This document shows, one piece after another, positions 6,970 to 17,247 of a stretch of 64,000 nt of DNA. Position numbers and translations under genes: made by a program. This stretch comes from Rhodococcus rhodochrous. Lineage in GTDB: Bacteria > Actinomycetota > Actinomycetes > Mycobacteriales > Mycobacteriaceae. The notes under the pieces are model-generated. The model saw only the letters and a list, made by a program, of their open reading frames with translations. It was not told the DNA's origin and ran no database searches. The DNA is taken from the NCBI RefSeq assembly GCF_900187265.1, contig NZ_LT906450.1, positions 3,091,444 to 3,155,443 of the forward strand, in the 5' to 3' direction. The first letter of the stretch is position 1; each line of letters opens with the position of its first letter.

Positions 6970-8000
6970 GAGTGATCCCCCTTGCTGTCTCCGGACGTCG
7001 CTTCGTCGACTCTACCGGCGGCGGACGACGAGCTGCCCGAGGCGGCATCCGCCGAGTCCGAGCTGCCCGACTCGGCATCCGCCGAGTCCGAACCGTCCGA
7101 CTCGACATCCGCCGACGCCGGGGCGGAACCGGCCGGGTTCAACGACGCCGGGTCCTCGCGGCCCTTGCGTGCGAGGACGAAGTAGGCGACCGCGAGCACG
7201 AACACGATGCCCGAGGTGAACGTGTTGATCCGGATACCTGCGATCTGGGTCGCCGCGTCGGTGCGCATGAGCTCGATCCAGAACCGGCCCGCGCAGTACC
7301 CGGCGACGTACAGGGCGAACAGGCGTCCGTGGCCGATCGTGAACCTCCGGTCGACGAACACCAGCAGCAGCACGACGAGGACGTTCCACAGCAGCTCGTA
7401 GAGGAATGTCGGGTGCACGACGAATGCCACCTCGCCGGTGGACACACCGTCGACCAGCCCGGGCGCGACCTGTCCGGCGTCGTTGCGCCGTTCGTAGATC
7501 TCGAGGCCCCACGCCACCGTGGTCTCGCGACCGTAGAGTTCCTGGTTGAACCAGTTGCCGAGACGTCCGATGGCCTGCGCCAGCAGGATGGCCGGGGCGA
7601 GGGCGTCCCCGAAGGCCGGAAGCGGGATCCCCCGCCGACGGCACCCGATCCACGCACCGAGCGCACCGAAGGCGACCGCACCCCAGATGCCGAGGCCGCC
7701 CTCCCAGATCTTCAGGGCGTCGACCGGGTCGTTGCCGTCGCCGAAGTACTTCTGCCAGTCGGTGGCGACGTGGTAGAGCCGCCCACCGATCAGGCCGAAG
7801 GGCACCGCCCACACGGCGATGTCGAGGACGGTGCCGGCCTGTCCGCCGCGCGCGACCCAACGGCGGTCGCCCCACCAGATCGCCACGACGATCCCGACGA
7901 TGATGCACAGGGCGTAGGCGCGGAGGGCGAACGGTCCGAGATACCAGACGCCCTGCGGCGGACTCGGCAGATAGGCCAGAACAGACGCAGTGGATGTCAC
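6966..8000 (-). CDS. lgt: Prolipoprotein diacylglyceryl transferase Lgt
   Basis: A 344-residue polytopic membrane enzyme that attaches diacylglycerol to the lipobox cysteine of prolipoproteins. About seven hydrophobic segments are seen. Hallmarks are GLIGGRLYHVATDW, the Lgt signature AIGRLGNWFNQELYG and HPTFLYELLWN. The C-terminus carries a non-catalytic Ser/Asp/Ala-rich tail of about 65 residues built from 10-residue repeats, found in several actinobacterial Lgt proteins. The GTG start overlaps the trpA stop, so lgt closes the trp operon as in M. tuberculosis (trpA-lgt). Its likely clients include the lipoproteins at 242, 26932 and 59844. Confidence 0.95.
   Translation of the reverse strand: MTSTASVLAYLPSPPQGVWYLGPFALRAYALCIIVGIVVAIWWGDRRWVARGGQAGTVLDIAVWAVPFGLIGGRLYHVATDWQKYFGDGNDPVDALKIWEGGLGIWGAVAFGALGAWIGCRRRGIPLPAFGDALAPAILLAQAIGRLGNWFNQELYGRETTVAWGLEIYERRNDAGQVAPGLVDGVSTGEVAFVVHPTFLYELLWNVLVVLLLVFVDRRFTIGHGRLFALYVAGYCAGRFWIELMRTDAATQIAGIRINTFTSGIVFVLAVAYFVLARKGREDPASLNPAGSAPASADVESDGSDSADAESGSSDSADAASGSSSSAAGRVDEATSGDSKGDHS
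7030..7119. repeat. Three degenerate 30-bp tandem repeats in the lgt tail
   Basis: Units at 7030-7059, 7060-7089 and 7090-7119 share GAGCTGCCCGA / GGCATCCGCCGAGTCC with scattered changes. They are in frame and encode the (E/D)SGSSDSADA-like tail of Lgt. The period equals that of the repeat in the adjacent TM2 gene, but the sequences differ. Confidence 0.85.
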
Positions 8001-8800
8001 GAGTGCACGTTAGCGGAGCGAACGCCCTTCGCGAGATCCCGAGTCAGTGCGAGCAACGCGTCGTGCCCCTCGGCGACGGCGGAGACCAGCGCCGAGCCGA
8101 CGATGACACCGTCTGCGTAGCCCGCGATCTCCGCGGCCTGGGCACCGTTGCGCACACCGAGACCGACACCGACCGGGATGTCGGAATGCGTGCGCACCCG
8201 GGCGACGATCTCCGGCGCGCGGTTGTCGACGCTGTCGCGGGCACCGGTGACGCCCATGGTCGAGGTGGCGTAGACGAAGCCGCGGCACTTGTCGAGGGTG
8301 GTCGCGAGGCGCTCGTTGGTCGACGACGGTGCGACCAGGAAGATCCGGCCGAGTCCGTACTTGTCGGCTGCGGCGATCCATTCCTCCGCCTCGTCCGGGA
8401 CGAGGTCGGGCGTGATGATGCCGAGTCCACCCGCGGCCGCGAGGTCGCGGGCGAAATTCTCGACGCCGTACTTGATCACGAGGTTCCAGTAGGTCATCAC
8501 GACCGCGGCGCCACCGGCGGCCGTGATCGCTTCGACGGCCGGAAAGACGTCGCGGACTCGGACGCCGTTGGCGATCGCTTCGAACGCCGCGTTCTGGATG
8601 GTGGTGCCGTCCATCACCGGGTCGCTGTAGGGGATGCCGACCTCGATGAGATCGCAGCCACCCTCGACGAGGGTCTTCATCGCCTCGACGGAGCGCTCGA
8701 CGGTGGGATAGCCGACCGGCAGGTAACCGACCAGTGCGGCGCGGTTCTCGGCGCGGCAGGTCGCGAAGATCTCGGTCAGGCGTTCGTGCGGGGCGCTCAC
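7997..8800 (-). CDS. trpA: Tryptophan synthase alpha chain
   Basis: A 267-residue TIM barrel that cleaves indole-3-glycerol phosphate to indole and glyceraldehyde 3-phosphate. The catalytic Glu lies in [15 protein letters not shown], and the catalytic Asp equivalent follows in the same segment. Phosphate-binding glycines appear in [12 protein letters not shown] and GVIVGSAL. The GTG start overlaps the trpB stop by 4 bases, and its own stop overlaps the lgt start. The usual length is about 265 residues, so this is complete. It forms the alpha2beta2 complex with TrpB. Confidence 0.97.
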   Translation of the reverse strand: MSAPHERLTEIFATCRAENRAALVGYLPVGYPTVERSVEAMKTLVEGGCDLIEVGIPYSDPVMDGTTIQNAAFEAIANGVRVRDVFPAVEAITAAGGAAVVMTYWNLVIKYGVENFARDLAAAGGLGIITPDLVPDEAEEWIAAADKYGLGRIFLVAPSSTNERLATTLDKCRGFVYATSTMGVTGARDSVDNRAPEIVARVRTHSDIPVGVGLGVRNGAQAAEIAGYADGVIVGSALVSAVAEGHDALLALTRDLAKGVRSANVHS

Positions 8801-10122
8801 TGGGCTGCTCCTTCGGTGCCGGTCCGCTCGGCGGACTCGGACTCGGACTCGTCGGTCGGCAGGTAGCCGAACCACTTGGCGGCGGTGTCGACGTCCTTGT
8901 CCCCGCGGCCGGAGAGGTTGACCAGGACGATGGCACCCTTGCCGAGTTCGGGACCGAGCTTCACGGCACCGGCGACGGCGTGGGCCGACTCGATCGCGGG
9001 GATGATGCCCTCGGTGCGGCACAGCAGCGCGAAGGCCTCCATGGCCTCGCTGTCGGTGACGGCGCGGTACTCGGCCCGGCCGGTGTCGGCGAGCCAGGCG
9101 TGTTCGGGGCCGACGCCGGGATAGTCGAGACCCGCGGAGATCGAGTGCGATTCGATGGTCTGGCCGTCCTCGTTCTGCAGCAGGTACGAGAACGCGCCGT
9201 GCAGAGCACCGTGGGTGCCGCCGCCGATGGTGGCGGCGTGCCGTCCGGTCTCCACGCCGTCTCCCCCGGCCTCGCAGCCGACGAGCTTGACGGACGGGTC
9301 GTCGATGAACGGGTGGAAGATGCCGATCGCGTTCGATCCGCCACCGACGCAGGCGACGACGGCGTCGGGCAGGCGACCGGTGAGCTCGCGGATCTGGACG
9401 CGCGCCTCGAGACCGATGATGCGCTGGAAGTCGCGGACCATCGCCGGGAAGGGGTGCGGGCCGGCGGCGGTGCCGAAGCAGTAGTAGGTGTTGTCGGCGT
9501 TGGTGACCCAGTCGCGCATCGCCTCGTTGATCGCATCCTTGAGGGTGCGCGAGCCGGTCTTGGCGGCTATGACCTCGGAGCCGAGCAGACGCATGCGCGC
9601 GACGTTGAGAGCCTGTCGTTCGGTGTCGACCTCGCCCATGTAGACGCGGCACTCGAGACCGAGCAGCGCGCACGCTGTGGCGGTGGCGACGCCGTGCTGG
9701 CCGGCACCGGTCTCGGCGATCACGCGGGTCTTGCCCATGCGCTTGGCGAGCAGTACCTGCCCGAGCACGTTGTTGATCTTGTGCGAGCCGGTGTGGTTGA
9801 GATCCTCGCGCTTGAGGAAGATGCGCGCTCCGCCGGCGTGTTCGCTCAGGCGGGTGGCCTCGTAGACCGGGGACGGGCGGCCGGTGTAGTCGCGCTGCAG
9901 GCGGTCGAGTTCGGCGAGGAAGCCGGGATCGACGCGTTCCTTCTCGTAGGCAGCGGTGACCTCCTCGATCACCGCCATGAGCGCCTCGGGCACATAGCGG
10001 CCACCGAAGACTCCGAAATGGCCGCGGACGTCGGGTTCGTGCGCGGTCGGAGTGGCGAGGGCTTCGCTCATCGAGGGAAGCCCTCGGCCCTTGGCGGAAA
10101 GTGCGGAATCGTCTGCAGTCAC
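8797..10122 (-). CDS. trpB: Tryptophan synthase beta chain
   Basis: A 441-residue PLP enzyme condensing indole with serine to give tryptophan. The PLP lysine lies in [15 protein letters not shown], with [17 protein letters not shown] and the glycine-rich phosphate loop [15 protein letters not shown]. The start is uncertain. GTG at 10122 gives a 17-residue leader before [14 protein letters not shown], whose ATG at 10071 is the alternative. Mycobacterial TrpB begins close to the latter. The gene follows trpC with a short gap of about 60 bp and overlaps trpA. No trpF gene accompanies it in the cluster. Confidence 0.96.
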   Translation of the reverse strand: MTADDSALSAKGRGLPSMSEALATPTAHEPDVRGHFGVFGGRYVPEALMAVIEEVTAAYEKERVDPGFLAELDRLQRDYTGRPSPVYEATRLSEHAGGARIFLKREDLNHTGSHKINNVLGQVLLAKRMGKTRVIAETGAGQHGVATATACALLGLECRVYMGEVDTERQALNVARMRLLGSEVIAAKTGSRTLKDAINEAMRDWVTNADNTYYCFGTAAGPHPFPAMVRDFQRIIGLEARVQIRELTGRLPDAVVACVGGGSNAIGIFHPFIDDPSVKLVGCEAGGDGVETGRHAATIGGGTHGALHGAFSYLLQNEDGQTIESHSISAGLDYPGVGPEHAWLADTGRAEYRAVTDSEAMEAFALLCRTEGIIPAIESAHAVAGAVKLGPELGKGAIVLVNLSGRGDKDVDTAAKWFGYLPTDESESESAERTGTEGAAQ

Positions 10123-10183
10123 GCGTCCAGTCTGCCCCACCACGCGATGCGGATCACGTGGGGGTCCGGACCGGCCGGGACGG

Positions 10184-10993
10184 TCAGCGTGCGGGCTTGG
10201 GGCACGACGGATGCGTGCCCACCGTCACCAGTTCGGCGACTGCCTGGCGCGGATCCCCACTGGTCACCAGTCCCTCTCCGACGAGCACCGCGTCGGCGCC
10301 GGCACCCGCGTACGCGAGCAGATCGGCCGGGCCGCGGACACCGGATTCGGCGATCTTGAGCACGTTGCTGGGCAGGCCCGGCGCGATGCGCGAGAAGGTC
10401 GTCTTGTCGACCTCGAGGGTCTTGAGGTTGCGGGCGTTGATGCCGATGACGGTGGCGCCGGCCTCGAGGGCGCGATCGGCCTCCTCCTCGGTGTGCGCCT
10501 CGACCAGTGCGGTCATGCCGAGCGACTCGACACGGTCGATCAGCGCCGTCAGCACGGTCTGCTCGAGTGCCGCGACGATGAGGAGCACGATGTCGGCGCC
10601 GTGTGCCCGCGCCTCGTGGATCTGGTAGGGACCGACCACGAAGTCCTTGCGCAGCACGGGAATACGGACGACGCGACGTACGGCGTCGAGATCGGCGAGG
10701 CTGCCGTGGAATCGGCGTTCCTCGGTGAGAACGCTGATGGCGCGAGCGCCTCCGGACTCGTACGCTGCTGCGAGCTCGGCAGGATCGGCGATGTCGGCGA
10801 GAGCGCCCTTCGAGGGGCTGGCACGCTTCACTTCGGCGATGACCGCGATGCCCGGTTCGCGCAGCGCGGCCTTGGCGTCGATCGGTGGGGGCGCGGCCGC
10901 GGCGGCAGCCTTGACGGAGGCAAGATCGAGAGCCGCCTCACGGGCGGCGACGTCGGCTCGCACTCCTTCGAGAATCGAATCGAGAACTGTCAT
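10184..10993 (-). CDS. trpC: Indole-3-glycerol phosphate synthase
   Basis: A 269-residue TIM barrel that decarboxylates and cyclises CdRP to indole-3-glycerol phosphate. Signature segments are [15 protein letters not shown] (catalytic Glu and Lys), [22 protein letters not shown] and [13 protein letters not shown]. It is monofunctional: the length leaves no room for a fused TrpF domain. A 91-bp gap separates it from the trp-region membrane protein upstream, so an internal promoter is possible. Confidence 0.97.
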   Translation of the reverse strand: MTVLDSILEGVRADVAAREAALDLASVKAAAAAAPPPIDAKAALREPGIAVIAEVKRASPSKGALADIADPAELAAAYESGGARAISVLTEERRFHGSLADLDAVRRVVRIPVLRKDFVVGPYQIHEARAHGADIVLLIVAALEQTVLTALIDRVESLGMTALVEAHTEEEADRALEAGATVIGINARNLKTLEVDKTTFSRIAPGLPSNVLKIAESGVRGPADLLAYAGAGADAVLVGEGLVTSGDPRQAVAELVTVGTHPSCPKPAR

Positions 10994-11084
10994 CGTGGCT
11001 CGAGTCCTTTCCCACCCTGCTCAATCCCGATGTGATCAAGCTCATCGGATCTGTCTAGAAGAGTAGTGAAGTGGTTTACAGCGG

Positions 11085-11750
11085 TCACCGGCGGGTGTCC
11101 GTATCACCTTCGCCACCGTCGTCGGTGGGATCCTCACCTGCGTCCAGCGCGTCCCACAGACCGCGTTCGGACAGGGGTTCGTCGTTCTCGGCGCGCCGGG
11201 CGGCCGCCTCGCGACGTGCGGCCGGGGCGTCGTACTTCGACGACAGTCCGGCCGCCTCGCGCGGGGTGCGCCACAACGTCACGGCCGCGGCGAGAGCCGC
11301 GACGGCGCCGACGATCGCGAGGACGGCCGGCAGCGGATAGGTCTCGAGGGCGGTCACGGTCGCGCGGTCCGGCAGCGCCGCGACACCGGCCGCGGTCTCG
11401 GGATCGGCGTCGCCGGTGAGCAACCGCACGGCGGGGATCGCGGCCGCGACGGCGACGACCGCGACCACGAGCGAGACGAGGCGCAGCGCGAATCCGCGTA
11501 CCGCGAAGACGGCGGCGACCGCAGCGAGCAGCACGAGGGCGAGCGGGGTCAGCGCCGCCGCCCAGCGGCCGCCCTCGAGGTCGTCGACGCGGTCGATCCC
11601 GAGTCCGTCGGCCGAGACCGCGGTGACCCACGTCATCCGGCTCGACGCCCACAGCAGGGCCGCACCGATGCCGAGCAGCAGGGCGGCGATCACGGTCGGC
11701 CGGCGGCGGCGCCCGGTGGTGGCGCCGGCGTCCGGCGTCTCCGCGGTCAC
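11085..11750 (-). CDS. Trp-operon-associated membrane protein (Rv1610-like)
   Basis: A 221-residue integral membrane protein matching the conserved 'Trp region hypothetical membrane protein' family, which lies between trpE and trpC in actinobacteria. It has about four hydrophobic segments ([80 protein letters not shown]) and a charged C-terminal tail. The GTG start overlaps the trpE stop, so expression is coupled. The function is unknown. Transport of tryptophan or an intermediate has been an obvious guess, but nothing in the sequence proves it. Confidence 0.88.
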   Translation of the reverse strand: MTAETPDAGATTGRRRRPTVIAALLLGIGAALLWASSRMTWVTAVSADGLGIDRVDDLEGGRWAAALTPLALVLLAAVAAVFAVRGFALRLVSLVVAVVAVAAAIPAVRLLTGDADPETAAGVAALPDRATVTALETYPLPAVLAIVGAVAALAAAVTLWRTPREAAGLSSKYDAPAARREAAARRAENDEPLSERGLWDALDAGEDPTDDGGEGDTDTRR

Positions 11751-13330
11751 CGTGCGTCACCGCCGTAGGTGGTGAGGGTGGATGCTGCGGCCACGGCGGC
11801 GAGGGCGGACATGGCCTTGTTGCGGGCCTCGGTGTCCTCCGCCTCCGGATCGGAGTCGGCGACGATGCCGGCACCCGCCTGCACGTAGGCGACGCCGTCC
11901 TTGACGAGGGCGGACCGGATGGCGATGGCGGTGTCGGCGTCGCCCGCGAAATCGAGATAACCGACGATGCCGCCGTAGATGCCGCGGCGGGTGGGTTCGA
12001 GTTCCTCGATCAGTTCCATCGCACGCACCTTGGGCGCCCCCGACAGGGTTCCGGCGGGGAAACAGGCCGTGACGGCGTCGAGGGCGTGCTTGCCCTCCGC
12101 GAGTCGCCCGGTGACCGTGGAGACGAGGTGCATCACGTGGCTGTACCGCTCGATGTGGCGGTAGTCGTGCACCTCGACGGTGCCCGGCGTGCACACCCGG
12201 CCGAGATCGTTGCGGCCGAGATCGACGAGCATGAGGTGCTCGGCGTTCTCCTTCTCGTCGTGGACGAGGTCCTTCTCGAGCAGGATGTCCTCCTCCTCGT
12301 TCGCACCGCGCCACCGGGTCCCGGCGATGGGATGGGTGGTGGCCACCCCGTCCGAGACGGTCACGAGCGCCTCCGGGCTCGACCCGACGATCGAGAAGGC
12401 CGTCTCGCCGTCCGGGCCCGGGATGTGGAGCAGGAACATGTACGGGCTGGGATTGGACGCACGGAGCATCCGGTAGACGTCGATCGGCTCTGCGTCGCAG
12501 TCGATCTCGAAGCGTTGCGAGAGCACCACCTGGAAGGCCTCACCGGCCTCGATGTCGCCGATCAGTTTGCGGACGTCCGTGCAGAACGACTCGGTGGTGC
12601 GCTGACGGCGGTAGTCGGGTTCGGGTCGCGAGTAGGTCGCGACGGTGGCCGGTGCGGGGGCTGCGAGCGCCTCCGTCATCCGGTCGAGGCGGGCGACGGC
12701 GTCGTCGTAGGCCTCGTCGACGCGCTCGTCGGAGCCGTCCCAGTTCACGGCGTTGGCGATGAGCCAGATCATGCCCTCGTGGTGGTCGACGGCCGCGAGG
12801 TCGGTGGCCAGCAGCATCACCATCTCGGGGATCTGCAGATCGTCCTCGGCGAGCGTCGGCAGCTTCTCGAGATGGCGGACGACGTCGTAGCCGAGATAAC
12901 CCACCATGCCGCTGGTGAGGGGCGGCAGTCCGTGGATGCGGTCGGTGTGGAGCAACTGGAGGGTCTCGCCGAGGACGTCGACGGGGTTGCCGCCCGTGGG
13001 CGCGCCGGCCGGGACGTTGCCGTACCAGGCGGCGTCGCCGTCGACGACGGTCAGCGCCGCCGGGCTCCCGGCACCGATGAACGACCACCGCGACCACGAC
13101 CGGCCGTTCTCCGCCGACTCGAGCAGGAACGTCCCGGGGCGGTCGGCCGCGAGCTTGCGATAGGCCGACAGCGGGGTCTCCGCATCCGCGAGCACCTTGC
13201 GGGTCACCGGGACCACGCGGTGCTCGGCGGCCAGCTGGCGGAACTGCTCGCGGGTGGTCGTCGAATCGGAACGGCCGCCACCCGAGGAGTCGGTGGTGGC
13301 TGCGGGAATGGTGGTGGGCTCGCCGGACAT
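11747..13330 (-). CDS. trpE: Anthranilate synthase component I
   Basis: A 527-residue chorismate-utilising enzyme. With a glutamine amidotransferase subunit (TrpG, not in this window) it makes anthranilate from chorismate. An N-terminal LLES motif, part of the tryptophan feedback site, is seen in [11 protein letters not shown]. The C-terminal core has [35 protein letters not shown] and [20 protein letters not shown] at 13330 was chosen; ATG codons at 13339 and 13342 are in frame, and the latter lies 9 bases past a GAGG. No tryptophan-rich leader peptide is seen: only about 45 bp separate it from the dioxygenase gene upstream. Confidence 0.96.
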   Translation of the reverse strand: MSGEPTTIPAATTDSSGGGRSDSTTTREQFRQLAAEHRVVPVTRKVLADAETPLSAYRKLAADRPGTFLLESAENGRSWSRWSFIGAGSPAALTVVDGDAAWYGNVPAGAPTGGNPVDVLGETLQLLHTDRIHGLPPLTSGMVGYLGYDVVRHLEKLPTLAEDDLQIPEMVMLLATDLAAVDHHEGMIWLIANAVNWDGSDERVDEAYDDAVARLDRMTEALAAPAPATVATYSRPEPDYRRQRTTESFCTDVRKLIGDIEAGEAFQVVLSQRFEIDCDAEPIDVYRMLRASNPSPYMFLLHIPGPDGETAFSIVGSSPEALVTVSDGVATTHPIAGTRWRGANEEEDILLEKDLVHDEKENAEHLMLVDLGRNDLGRVCTPGTVEVHDYRHIERYSHVMHLVSTVTGRLAEGKHALDAVTACFPAGTLSGAPKVRAMELIEELEPTRRGIYGGIVGYLDFAGDADTAIAIRSALVKDGVAYVQAGAGIVADSDPEAEDTEARNKAMSALAAVAAASTLTTYGGDAR

Positions 13331-13374
13331 GCGCCCCATCATCCCAGGGACCTCGTCCGGCCCTGCAGCCGCCG

Positions 13375-14163
13375 TCAGGCGACCTGGAACGAGCGCTTGG
13401 CCAGGCCCATCCAGAAGCCGTCGACGACCTGGTCGATGCCGCGACCGGGGGCATCGGAGGCACCGAGGGTGACGAACAGCGGAGCGAAGTGCTCGACCGT
13501 CGGATGCGCGTAGGGCATGCCCGGTGCGCGGTGCCGGAAGTCGAGCAGCGCGTCGACGTCGCCGCGCGCGAGTTGCTCGGCGGTCCAGTGGTCGAACTCC
13601 GCGGACCAGCCCGGTGCGGGCGCCTCGGGGCGCGGGTCGCGCAGGAAGGGCAGACCGTGTGTGGTGAACCCGGATCCGATGATGAGCACGCCCTGCTCGC
13701 GCAGCGGCCGCAGTCGTGCGCCCAGCTGCAGCAGGCGTTCCGGATCCAGTGTGGGCAGGGAGATCTGCAGCACGGGGATGTCGGCGTCCGGGTACATGAC
13801 GGTCAGCGGCACGTAGGCGCCGTGGTCGAGTCCGCGGTGCGGTTGCTGCACGACCGGTTCGTCGTCGGGCATCAGCGCCGCGACCTGCCGGGCGAGTTCG
13901 GGGGCGCCGGGGCTGGTGTAGGTCACCTCGTAGAAGCGACGTGGGAAGCCCCCGAAGTCGTACACGAGCGGGGTTCCGGTGGTCGTCGAACCGATGGTCA
14001 GCGGAGCGGATTCCCAGTGCGCCGAGACCACGAGGATCGCCGTGGGGCGCGGCAGATCGGCCGCCCAGCGCTGCAGCTGCGACACCCACAGTTCGCTGTC
14101 GACGAGCGGCGGGGCGCCGTGACTGAGGAACAGGGCGGGCGTGGTCGCGGATTCGGTGGTCAT
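13375..14163 (-). CDS. LigB/DODA-type extradiol dioxygenase family protein
   Basis: A 262-residue protein of the class III extradiol dioxygenase (LigB, YgiD/4,5-DOPA dioxygenase) family. The N-terminal [10 protein letters not shown] supplies one iron/zinc histidine and [11 protein letters not shown] another. [12 protein letters not shown] holds a further conserved His pair, and [12 protein letters not shown] the next. Relatives open catechol-type rings or act on DOPA. The gene is divergent from a MarR regulator, with a perfect TTGAAGCTTCAA palindrome between them. It lies directly upstream of trpE on the same strand but is probably controlled separately. The natural substrate is unknown. Confidence 0.85.
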   Translation of the reverse strand: MTTESATTPALFLSHGAPPLVDSELWVSQLQRWAADLPRPTAILVVSAHWESAPLTIGSTTTGTPLVYDFGGFPRRFYEVTYTSPGAPELARQVAALMPDDEPVVQQPHRGLDHGAYVPLTVMYPDADIPVLQISLPTLDPERLLQLGARLRPLREQGVLIIGSGFTTHGLPFLRDPRPEAPAPGWSAEFDHWTAEQLARGDVDALLDFRHRAPGMPYAHPTVEHFAPLFVTLGASDAPGRGIDQVVDGFWMGLAKRSFQVA

Positions 14164-14177
14164 GACATCCCCTCAAG

Positions 14178-14189
14178 TTGAAGCTTCAA
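14178..14189. promoter_or_regulatory. Palindromic operator between the dioxygenase gene and marR
   Basis: TTGAAGCTTCAA is a perfect 12-bp palindrome in the divergent gap, 15 bp from the dioxygenase ATG. MarR dimers bind such sites, so it is the likely operator of the divergent regulator at 14273. Confidence 0.6.
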
Positions 14190-14272
14190 GTATCATAGAG
14201 GAGAACCCGTCGCGCGGCCATTCCCGACCTCGGCCGGCTGCGACAGCGAGATCGAACGAGCGAGGAGCAGGT

Positions 14273-14758
14273 ATGAGCAACGAGGACCCGCGGTGGCTCG
14301 ATCCGACGCAGCAGAACGCCTGGCGGGCACTCGTCTCCGTCGTCACACGACTGCCGGCCGCGCTCGACACCCAGATGCAGCGCGACTCCGACATGACGCA
14401 CTTCGAGTACTTCGTCCTCGCACTGCTCTCCGAGAACCCCGAGCGCCGGTTGCGTCTCAACGCTCTCGCCGCCGAGGCGAACGCGTCGCTGTCGCGGCTC
14501 TCGCACGTCGTCACGCGCCTCGAGAAGCGCGGCTGGGTGCAGCGGGAACCGGTTCCGGGCAGTCGCGGTTCGTACGCAGTGCTCACCGATGCCGGCTACG
14601 ACACCGTCGTCGAGGCGGCACCGAGCCACGTCGAGGCGGTGCGCAGGCTCGTGTTCGACGGCCTCGACGACGACCAGGTGCGCGCGCTCGCGCGCCTGGG
14701 CTCCGCCCTGGTCGAGCAGATCGACGAGGGGATCGCCGGCGGTATCGGCAAGGCCTGA
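14273..14758 (+). CDS. MarR-family transcriptional regulator
   Basis: A 161-residue MarR protein. ALLSENPERRLRLNALAAEA leads into the recognition helix SLSRLSHVVTRLEKRGWVQR. The wing is REPVPGSRGSYAVLTDAG. The ATG is preceded by GAGGAGCAG, a good ribosome site, which fixes the start. The gene is divergent from the LigB-type dioxygenase, and the palindrome at 14178-14189 is the obvious target. It probably represses the dioxygenase until a phenolic ligand is present; that is inference from family habit and arrangement. Confidence 0.87.
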   Translation: MSNEDPRWLDPTQQNAWRALVSVVTRLPAALDTQMQRDSDMTHFEYFVLALLSENPERRLRLNALAAEANASLSRLSHVVTRLEKRGWVQREPVPGSRGSYAVLTDAGYDTVVEAAPSHVEAVRRLVFDGLDDDQVRALARLGSALVEQIDEGIAGGIGKA

Positions 14759-14785
14759 GCTATCACCCCACCCGCCGTGCGCCCG

Positions 14786-16069
14786 TCACGTGGCGGGGCG
14801 GCTCCTCGGCACGTCCCGGAACGGGATGCTCGGGTCGTGGCTGCGCTCACGCGGCATGCCGAGCACGCGTTCGCTGATGGCGTTGCGCGCCATCTCCGTC
14901 GTCCCGCCCGCGATGCACCACACCTGCCGCATCAGATGGTCGACGCCGCGCTGCGCGACCGCTCCGTCGGTCTCGTCCCAGGCGGCACCGTTGGCGTCGG
15001 TGAACTCGTAGCCGATGGTGACGAGGCGGCTCTCCACGACACCGGACATCAGGCGGGCGATGCTCGCGGCCTGGTCCGACATGGTCCGCGTCGCCACGCC
15101 CGTGGACACCCGCTGTTCGAGGGACTGCTTGACCAGTTCGAGCATCCGCGCCTCCCCGAGGAGGTCGCGGGCGAGCGGGTCGTCGAGCCGGCCGGCGTCG
15201 TGGGCCACGGCGAACAGCTCGGGCATCCGCGAGGCGCCGCGCGAGACCCCCGCCGGGATCGTCGTGTACGGCGAGTTCCGGTACATGCGCTCGTGGAACA
15301 TCCAGCGGGTGCCCACGGTCCAGCCGTCGTCGACCTCGCCGAGCCGGTCGCTGTCGGGGACACGCACATCCGTCAGGAATTCCTGGCAGAACTCCTTCGA
15401 GCCGCTGAGCATCTCGATGCGGTGCACCTCGACCGAGGGTTGCTTCAGCGGAATCATGAAGACGGTCAGTCCCCGGTTCTTCGGGACGTCCCAGTCGGTG
15501 CGGGCCAGGCACAGCGCCCAGTCCGACCACCACGCACCGGTGGTCCAGATCTTCGATCCGTTGAGGATCCAGTCCTCACCGTCGCGGACCGCGGTGGTGA
15601 CGGCGGCGGCGACGTCGGATCCGCCGCTGGGTTCGGAGAGCATCTGCATCCACAGTTCCTCGCCCTTCAGGATGGCGGGGATGTGGCGGCGTTTCTGTTC
15701 CTCGGTCCCGAATTCGAGCAGCACCGCCGCGCACGGCACGAAGGTGGGCACCTGCAGACGGGATGGATACTCGTAGCCGGCGAGTTCCTCGTCGAACACC
15801 TGCTGGTAGGCGCGCGGCAGCCCCTGCCCGCCGTACTCGCGGGGAAAGCAGATGCCGGCGAAGCCCGCGTCGAACATCGCCCGCTGGATGTCGCGCTCGC
15901 GCCGGACGAGGGCCAGTTCCTCCTCGTCGGATGCCTCAGGGCGGAGCACCCCGATGTAGGCCGCGGAGTCGGAGCGTTCCAGGTTGGCGTCGATCCACGC
16001 CCGCGCCCGTGCCCGGAACTCGTCGAGCGTCTCGGTCACGTCGGCCCTGTCCGAGGTGTCGAGGGCCAT
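14786..16069 (-). CDS. Acyl-CoA dehydrogenase family protein (first of a pair)
   Basis: A 427-residue FAD-dependent acyl-CoA dehydrogenase. The N-terminal helices contain GFAGICFPREYGGQGLP. The middle beta domain has MLSEPSGGSDVAA and LNGSKIWTTGA. The C-terminal CIAGGTTEMARNAISERVLG is the typical ending. The ATG overlaps the stop of the dehydrogenase upstream (TGATG). Paired acyl-CoA dehydrogenases translated together often form heteromeric FadE complexes in actinobacteria, for example in steroid side-chain degradation. The substrate here is not evident. Confidence 0.9.
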   Translation of the reverse strand: MALDTSDRADVTETLDEFRARARAWIDANLERSDSAAYIGVLRPEASDEEELALVRRERDIQRAMFDAGFAGICFPREYGGQGLPRAYQQVFDEELAGYEYPSRLQVPTFVPCAAVLLEFGTEEQKRRHIPAILKGEELWMQMLSEPSGGSDVAAAVTTAVRDGEDWILNGSKIWTTGAWWSDWALCLARTDWDVPKNRGLTVFMIPLKQPSVEVHRIEMLSGSKEFCQEFLTDVRVPDSDRLGEVDDGWTVGTRWMFHERMYRNSPYTTIPAGVSRGASRMPELFAVAHDAGRLDDPLARDLLGEARMLELVKQSLEQRVSTGVATRTMSDQAASIARLMSGVVESRLVTIGYEFTDANGAAWDETDGAVAQRGVDHLMRQVWCIAGGTTEMARNAISERVLGMPRERSHDPSIPFRDVPRSRPAT

Positions 16070-17202
16070 CAGGATGCCTCCCGGAGTTCGACGATGTCGG
16101 CGAGACGGGCACGATGTTCGGCCGGGGTGCCGAAGCCGGAGCGGTTCGCGGCCGCGCGTCGCGCATAGAGGTGCAGATCGTGTTCGTAGGTCACGCCGAT
16201 CCCGCCGTGGATCTGGATGCAGTCCTGCACCAGCTCGCTGCCGTACTGGCCTATGTAGGCCTTTGCGGCGCAGACGAGTTCGTCCGCATCGGAGCTCGAT
16301 GTCGCGACCGCTCCGGCCGCGCGGTCGGCAATCGCGTGACTCGCCTCGATCCAGGTCTTCATGTCGGCGAACCGGTGCTTGAGTTCCTGATAGGAGGCGA
16401 GCGGGCGACCGAAGGAGTAGCGGTCGAACGCCCATGCGACGGTGAGATCGAAGACCGCCTGCAGCGCCCCGACGGATTCGGCGCAGGAGATCACGATCGC
16501 GGTCCGCCGCGCGCGGGCGGCGTCGTCCGCTCCCCCGCCGGGTCCACCGACGACGGAGCTCAGCGGCACGCGCACCTCGTCGAAGTGGACCGCGGCGTAG
16601 CGCCGCGTGACGTCGATCGACCGAAGCGGCGTGATGTTCACTCCCTGCGCGTCGCGGGGTACGAGCACGTTGGTCACGTCCTGCCCGGTCCGACCGGTCA
16701 CGAGCAGGAGATCGGCGGTGATGACGGCCTCGACGGGGCGTTTGGTGCCGGTGACGACCACCTCGTCGCCGTCGATCCGGATCTCCACAGGCGCGGTGGC
16801 GGTCCGGCTGCCGGCGCGCGGTTCGTCCAGGCACCAGGCTGCGGTGGCGCGGCCGGCGAGCAGCGCCGCCAGCGTCTCCTCGTGGTCTTTCCCGTACCGG
16901 CCGAGCATCTCCGCCGCGATGTTCGTGGGGCACAGCGGCCCGGGGGCGGCGTGGCGCCCGAACTCGTGGGCGACCAGCGTGAGATCGACGAGTCCGAGAC
17001 CGCTCAGCGATCCTCCGCCGTGGTCCTCGTCGACGAGCAGGCCGGTCCAGCCGAGTTCGGCCCCGGCACGCCAGTAGTCGGCTGCGAAGCCGTCCGGATC
17101 GTCGCGGAGGCGGCGGATCCCGTCCGGCGGCACCCTCTCCGCGAGGAACCGTGCCGTGGTGTCGCGGAAGAACTCCTGATCCGGACTCGGATCCAGCAAC
17201 AT
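16069..17202 (-). CDS. Acyl-CoA dehydrogenase family protein (second of a pair)
   Basis: A 377-residue acyl-CoA dehydrogenase. It begins MLLDPSPDQEFFRDTTARFL and shows ELGWTGLLVDEDHGG in the N-domain. The C-domain segments WAFDRYSFGRPLASYQELKH and IQIHGGIGVTYEHDLHLY are typical of the FadE type that partners another subunit. It is shorter than the neighbour, and the middle domain lacks a clear SEP/GSD motif (CLDEPRAG instead). A subunit with altered FAD or substrate binding is therefore possible. It is first in the operon and is translationally coupled to 14786-16069. Confidence 0.88.
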   Translation of the reverse strand: MLLDPSPDQEFFRDTTARFLAERVPPDGIRRLRDDPDGFAADYWRAGAELGWTGLLVDEDHGGGSLSGLGLVDLTLVAHEFGRHAAPGPLCPTNIAAEMLGRYGKDHEETLAALLAGRATAAWCLDEPRAGSRTATAPVEIRIDGDEVVVTGTKRPVEAVITADLLLVTGRTGQDVTNVLVPRDAQGVNITPLRSIDVTRRYAAVHFDEVRVPLSSVVGGPGGGADDAARARRTAIVISCAESVGALQAVFDLTVAWAFDRYSFGRPLASYQELKHRFADMKTWIEASHAIADRAAGAVATSSSDADELVCAAKAYIGQYGSELVQDCIQIHGGIGVTYEHDLHLYARRAAANRSGFGTPAEHRARLADIVELREAS

Positions 17203-17247
17203 GCGTGCCCCTTCACCCCGTCGTCAGAACATAACGCTCTCAATACA

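Noticed and set aside
13331-13374. Tryptophan leader peptide before trpE
   Set aside because: Only about 45 bp lie between the dioxygenase stop and trpE, with no Trp-codon run or start codon.
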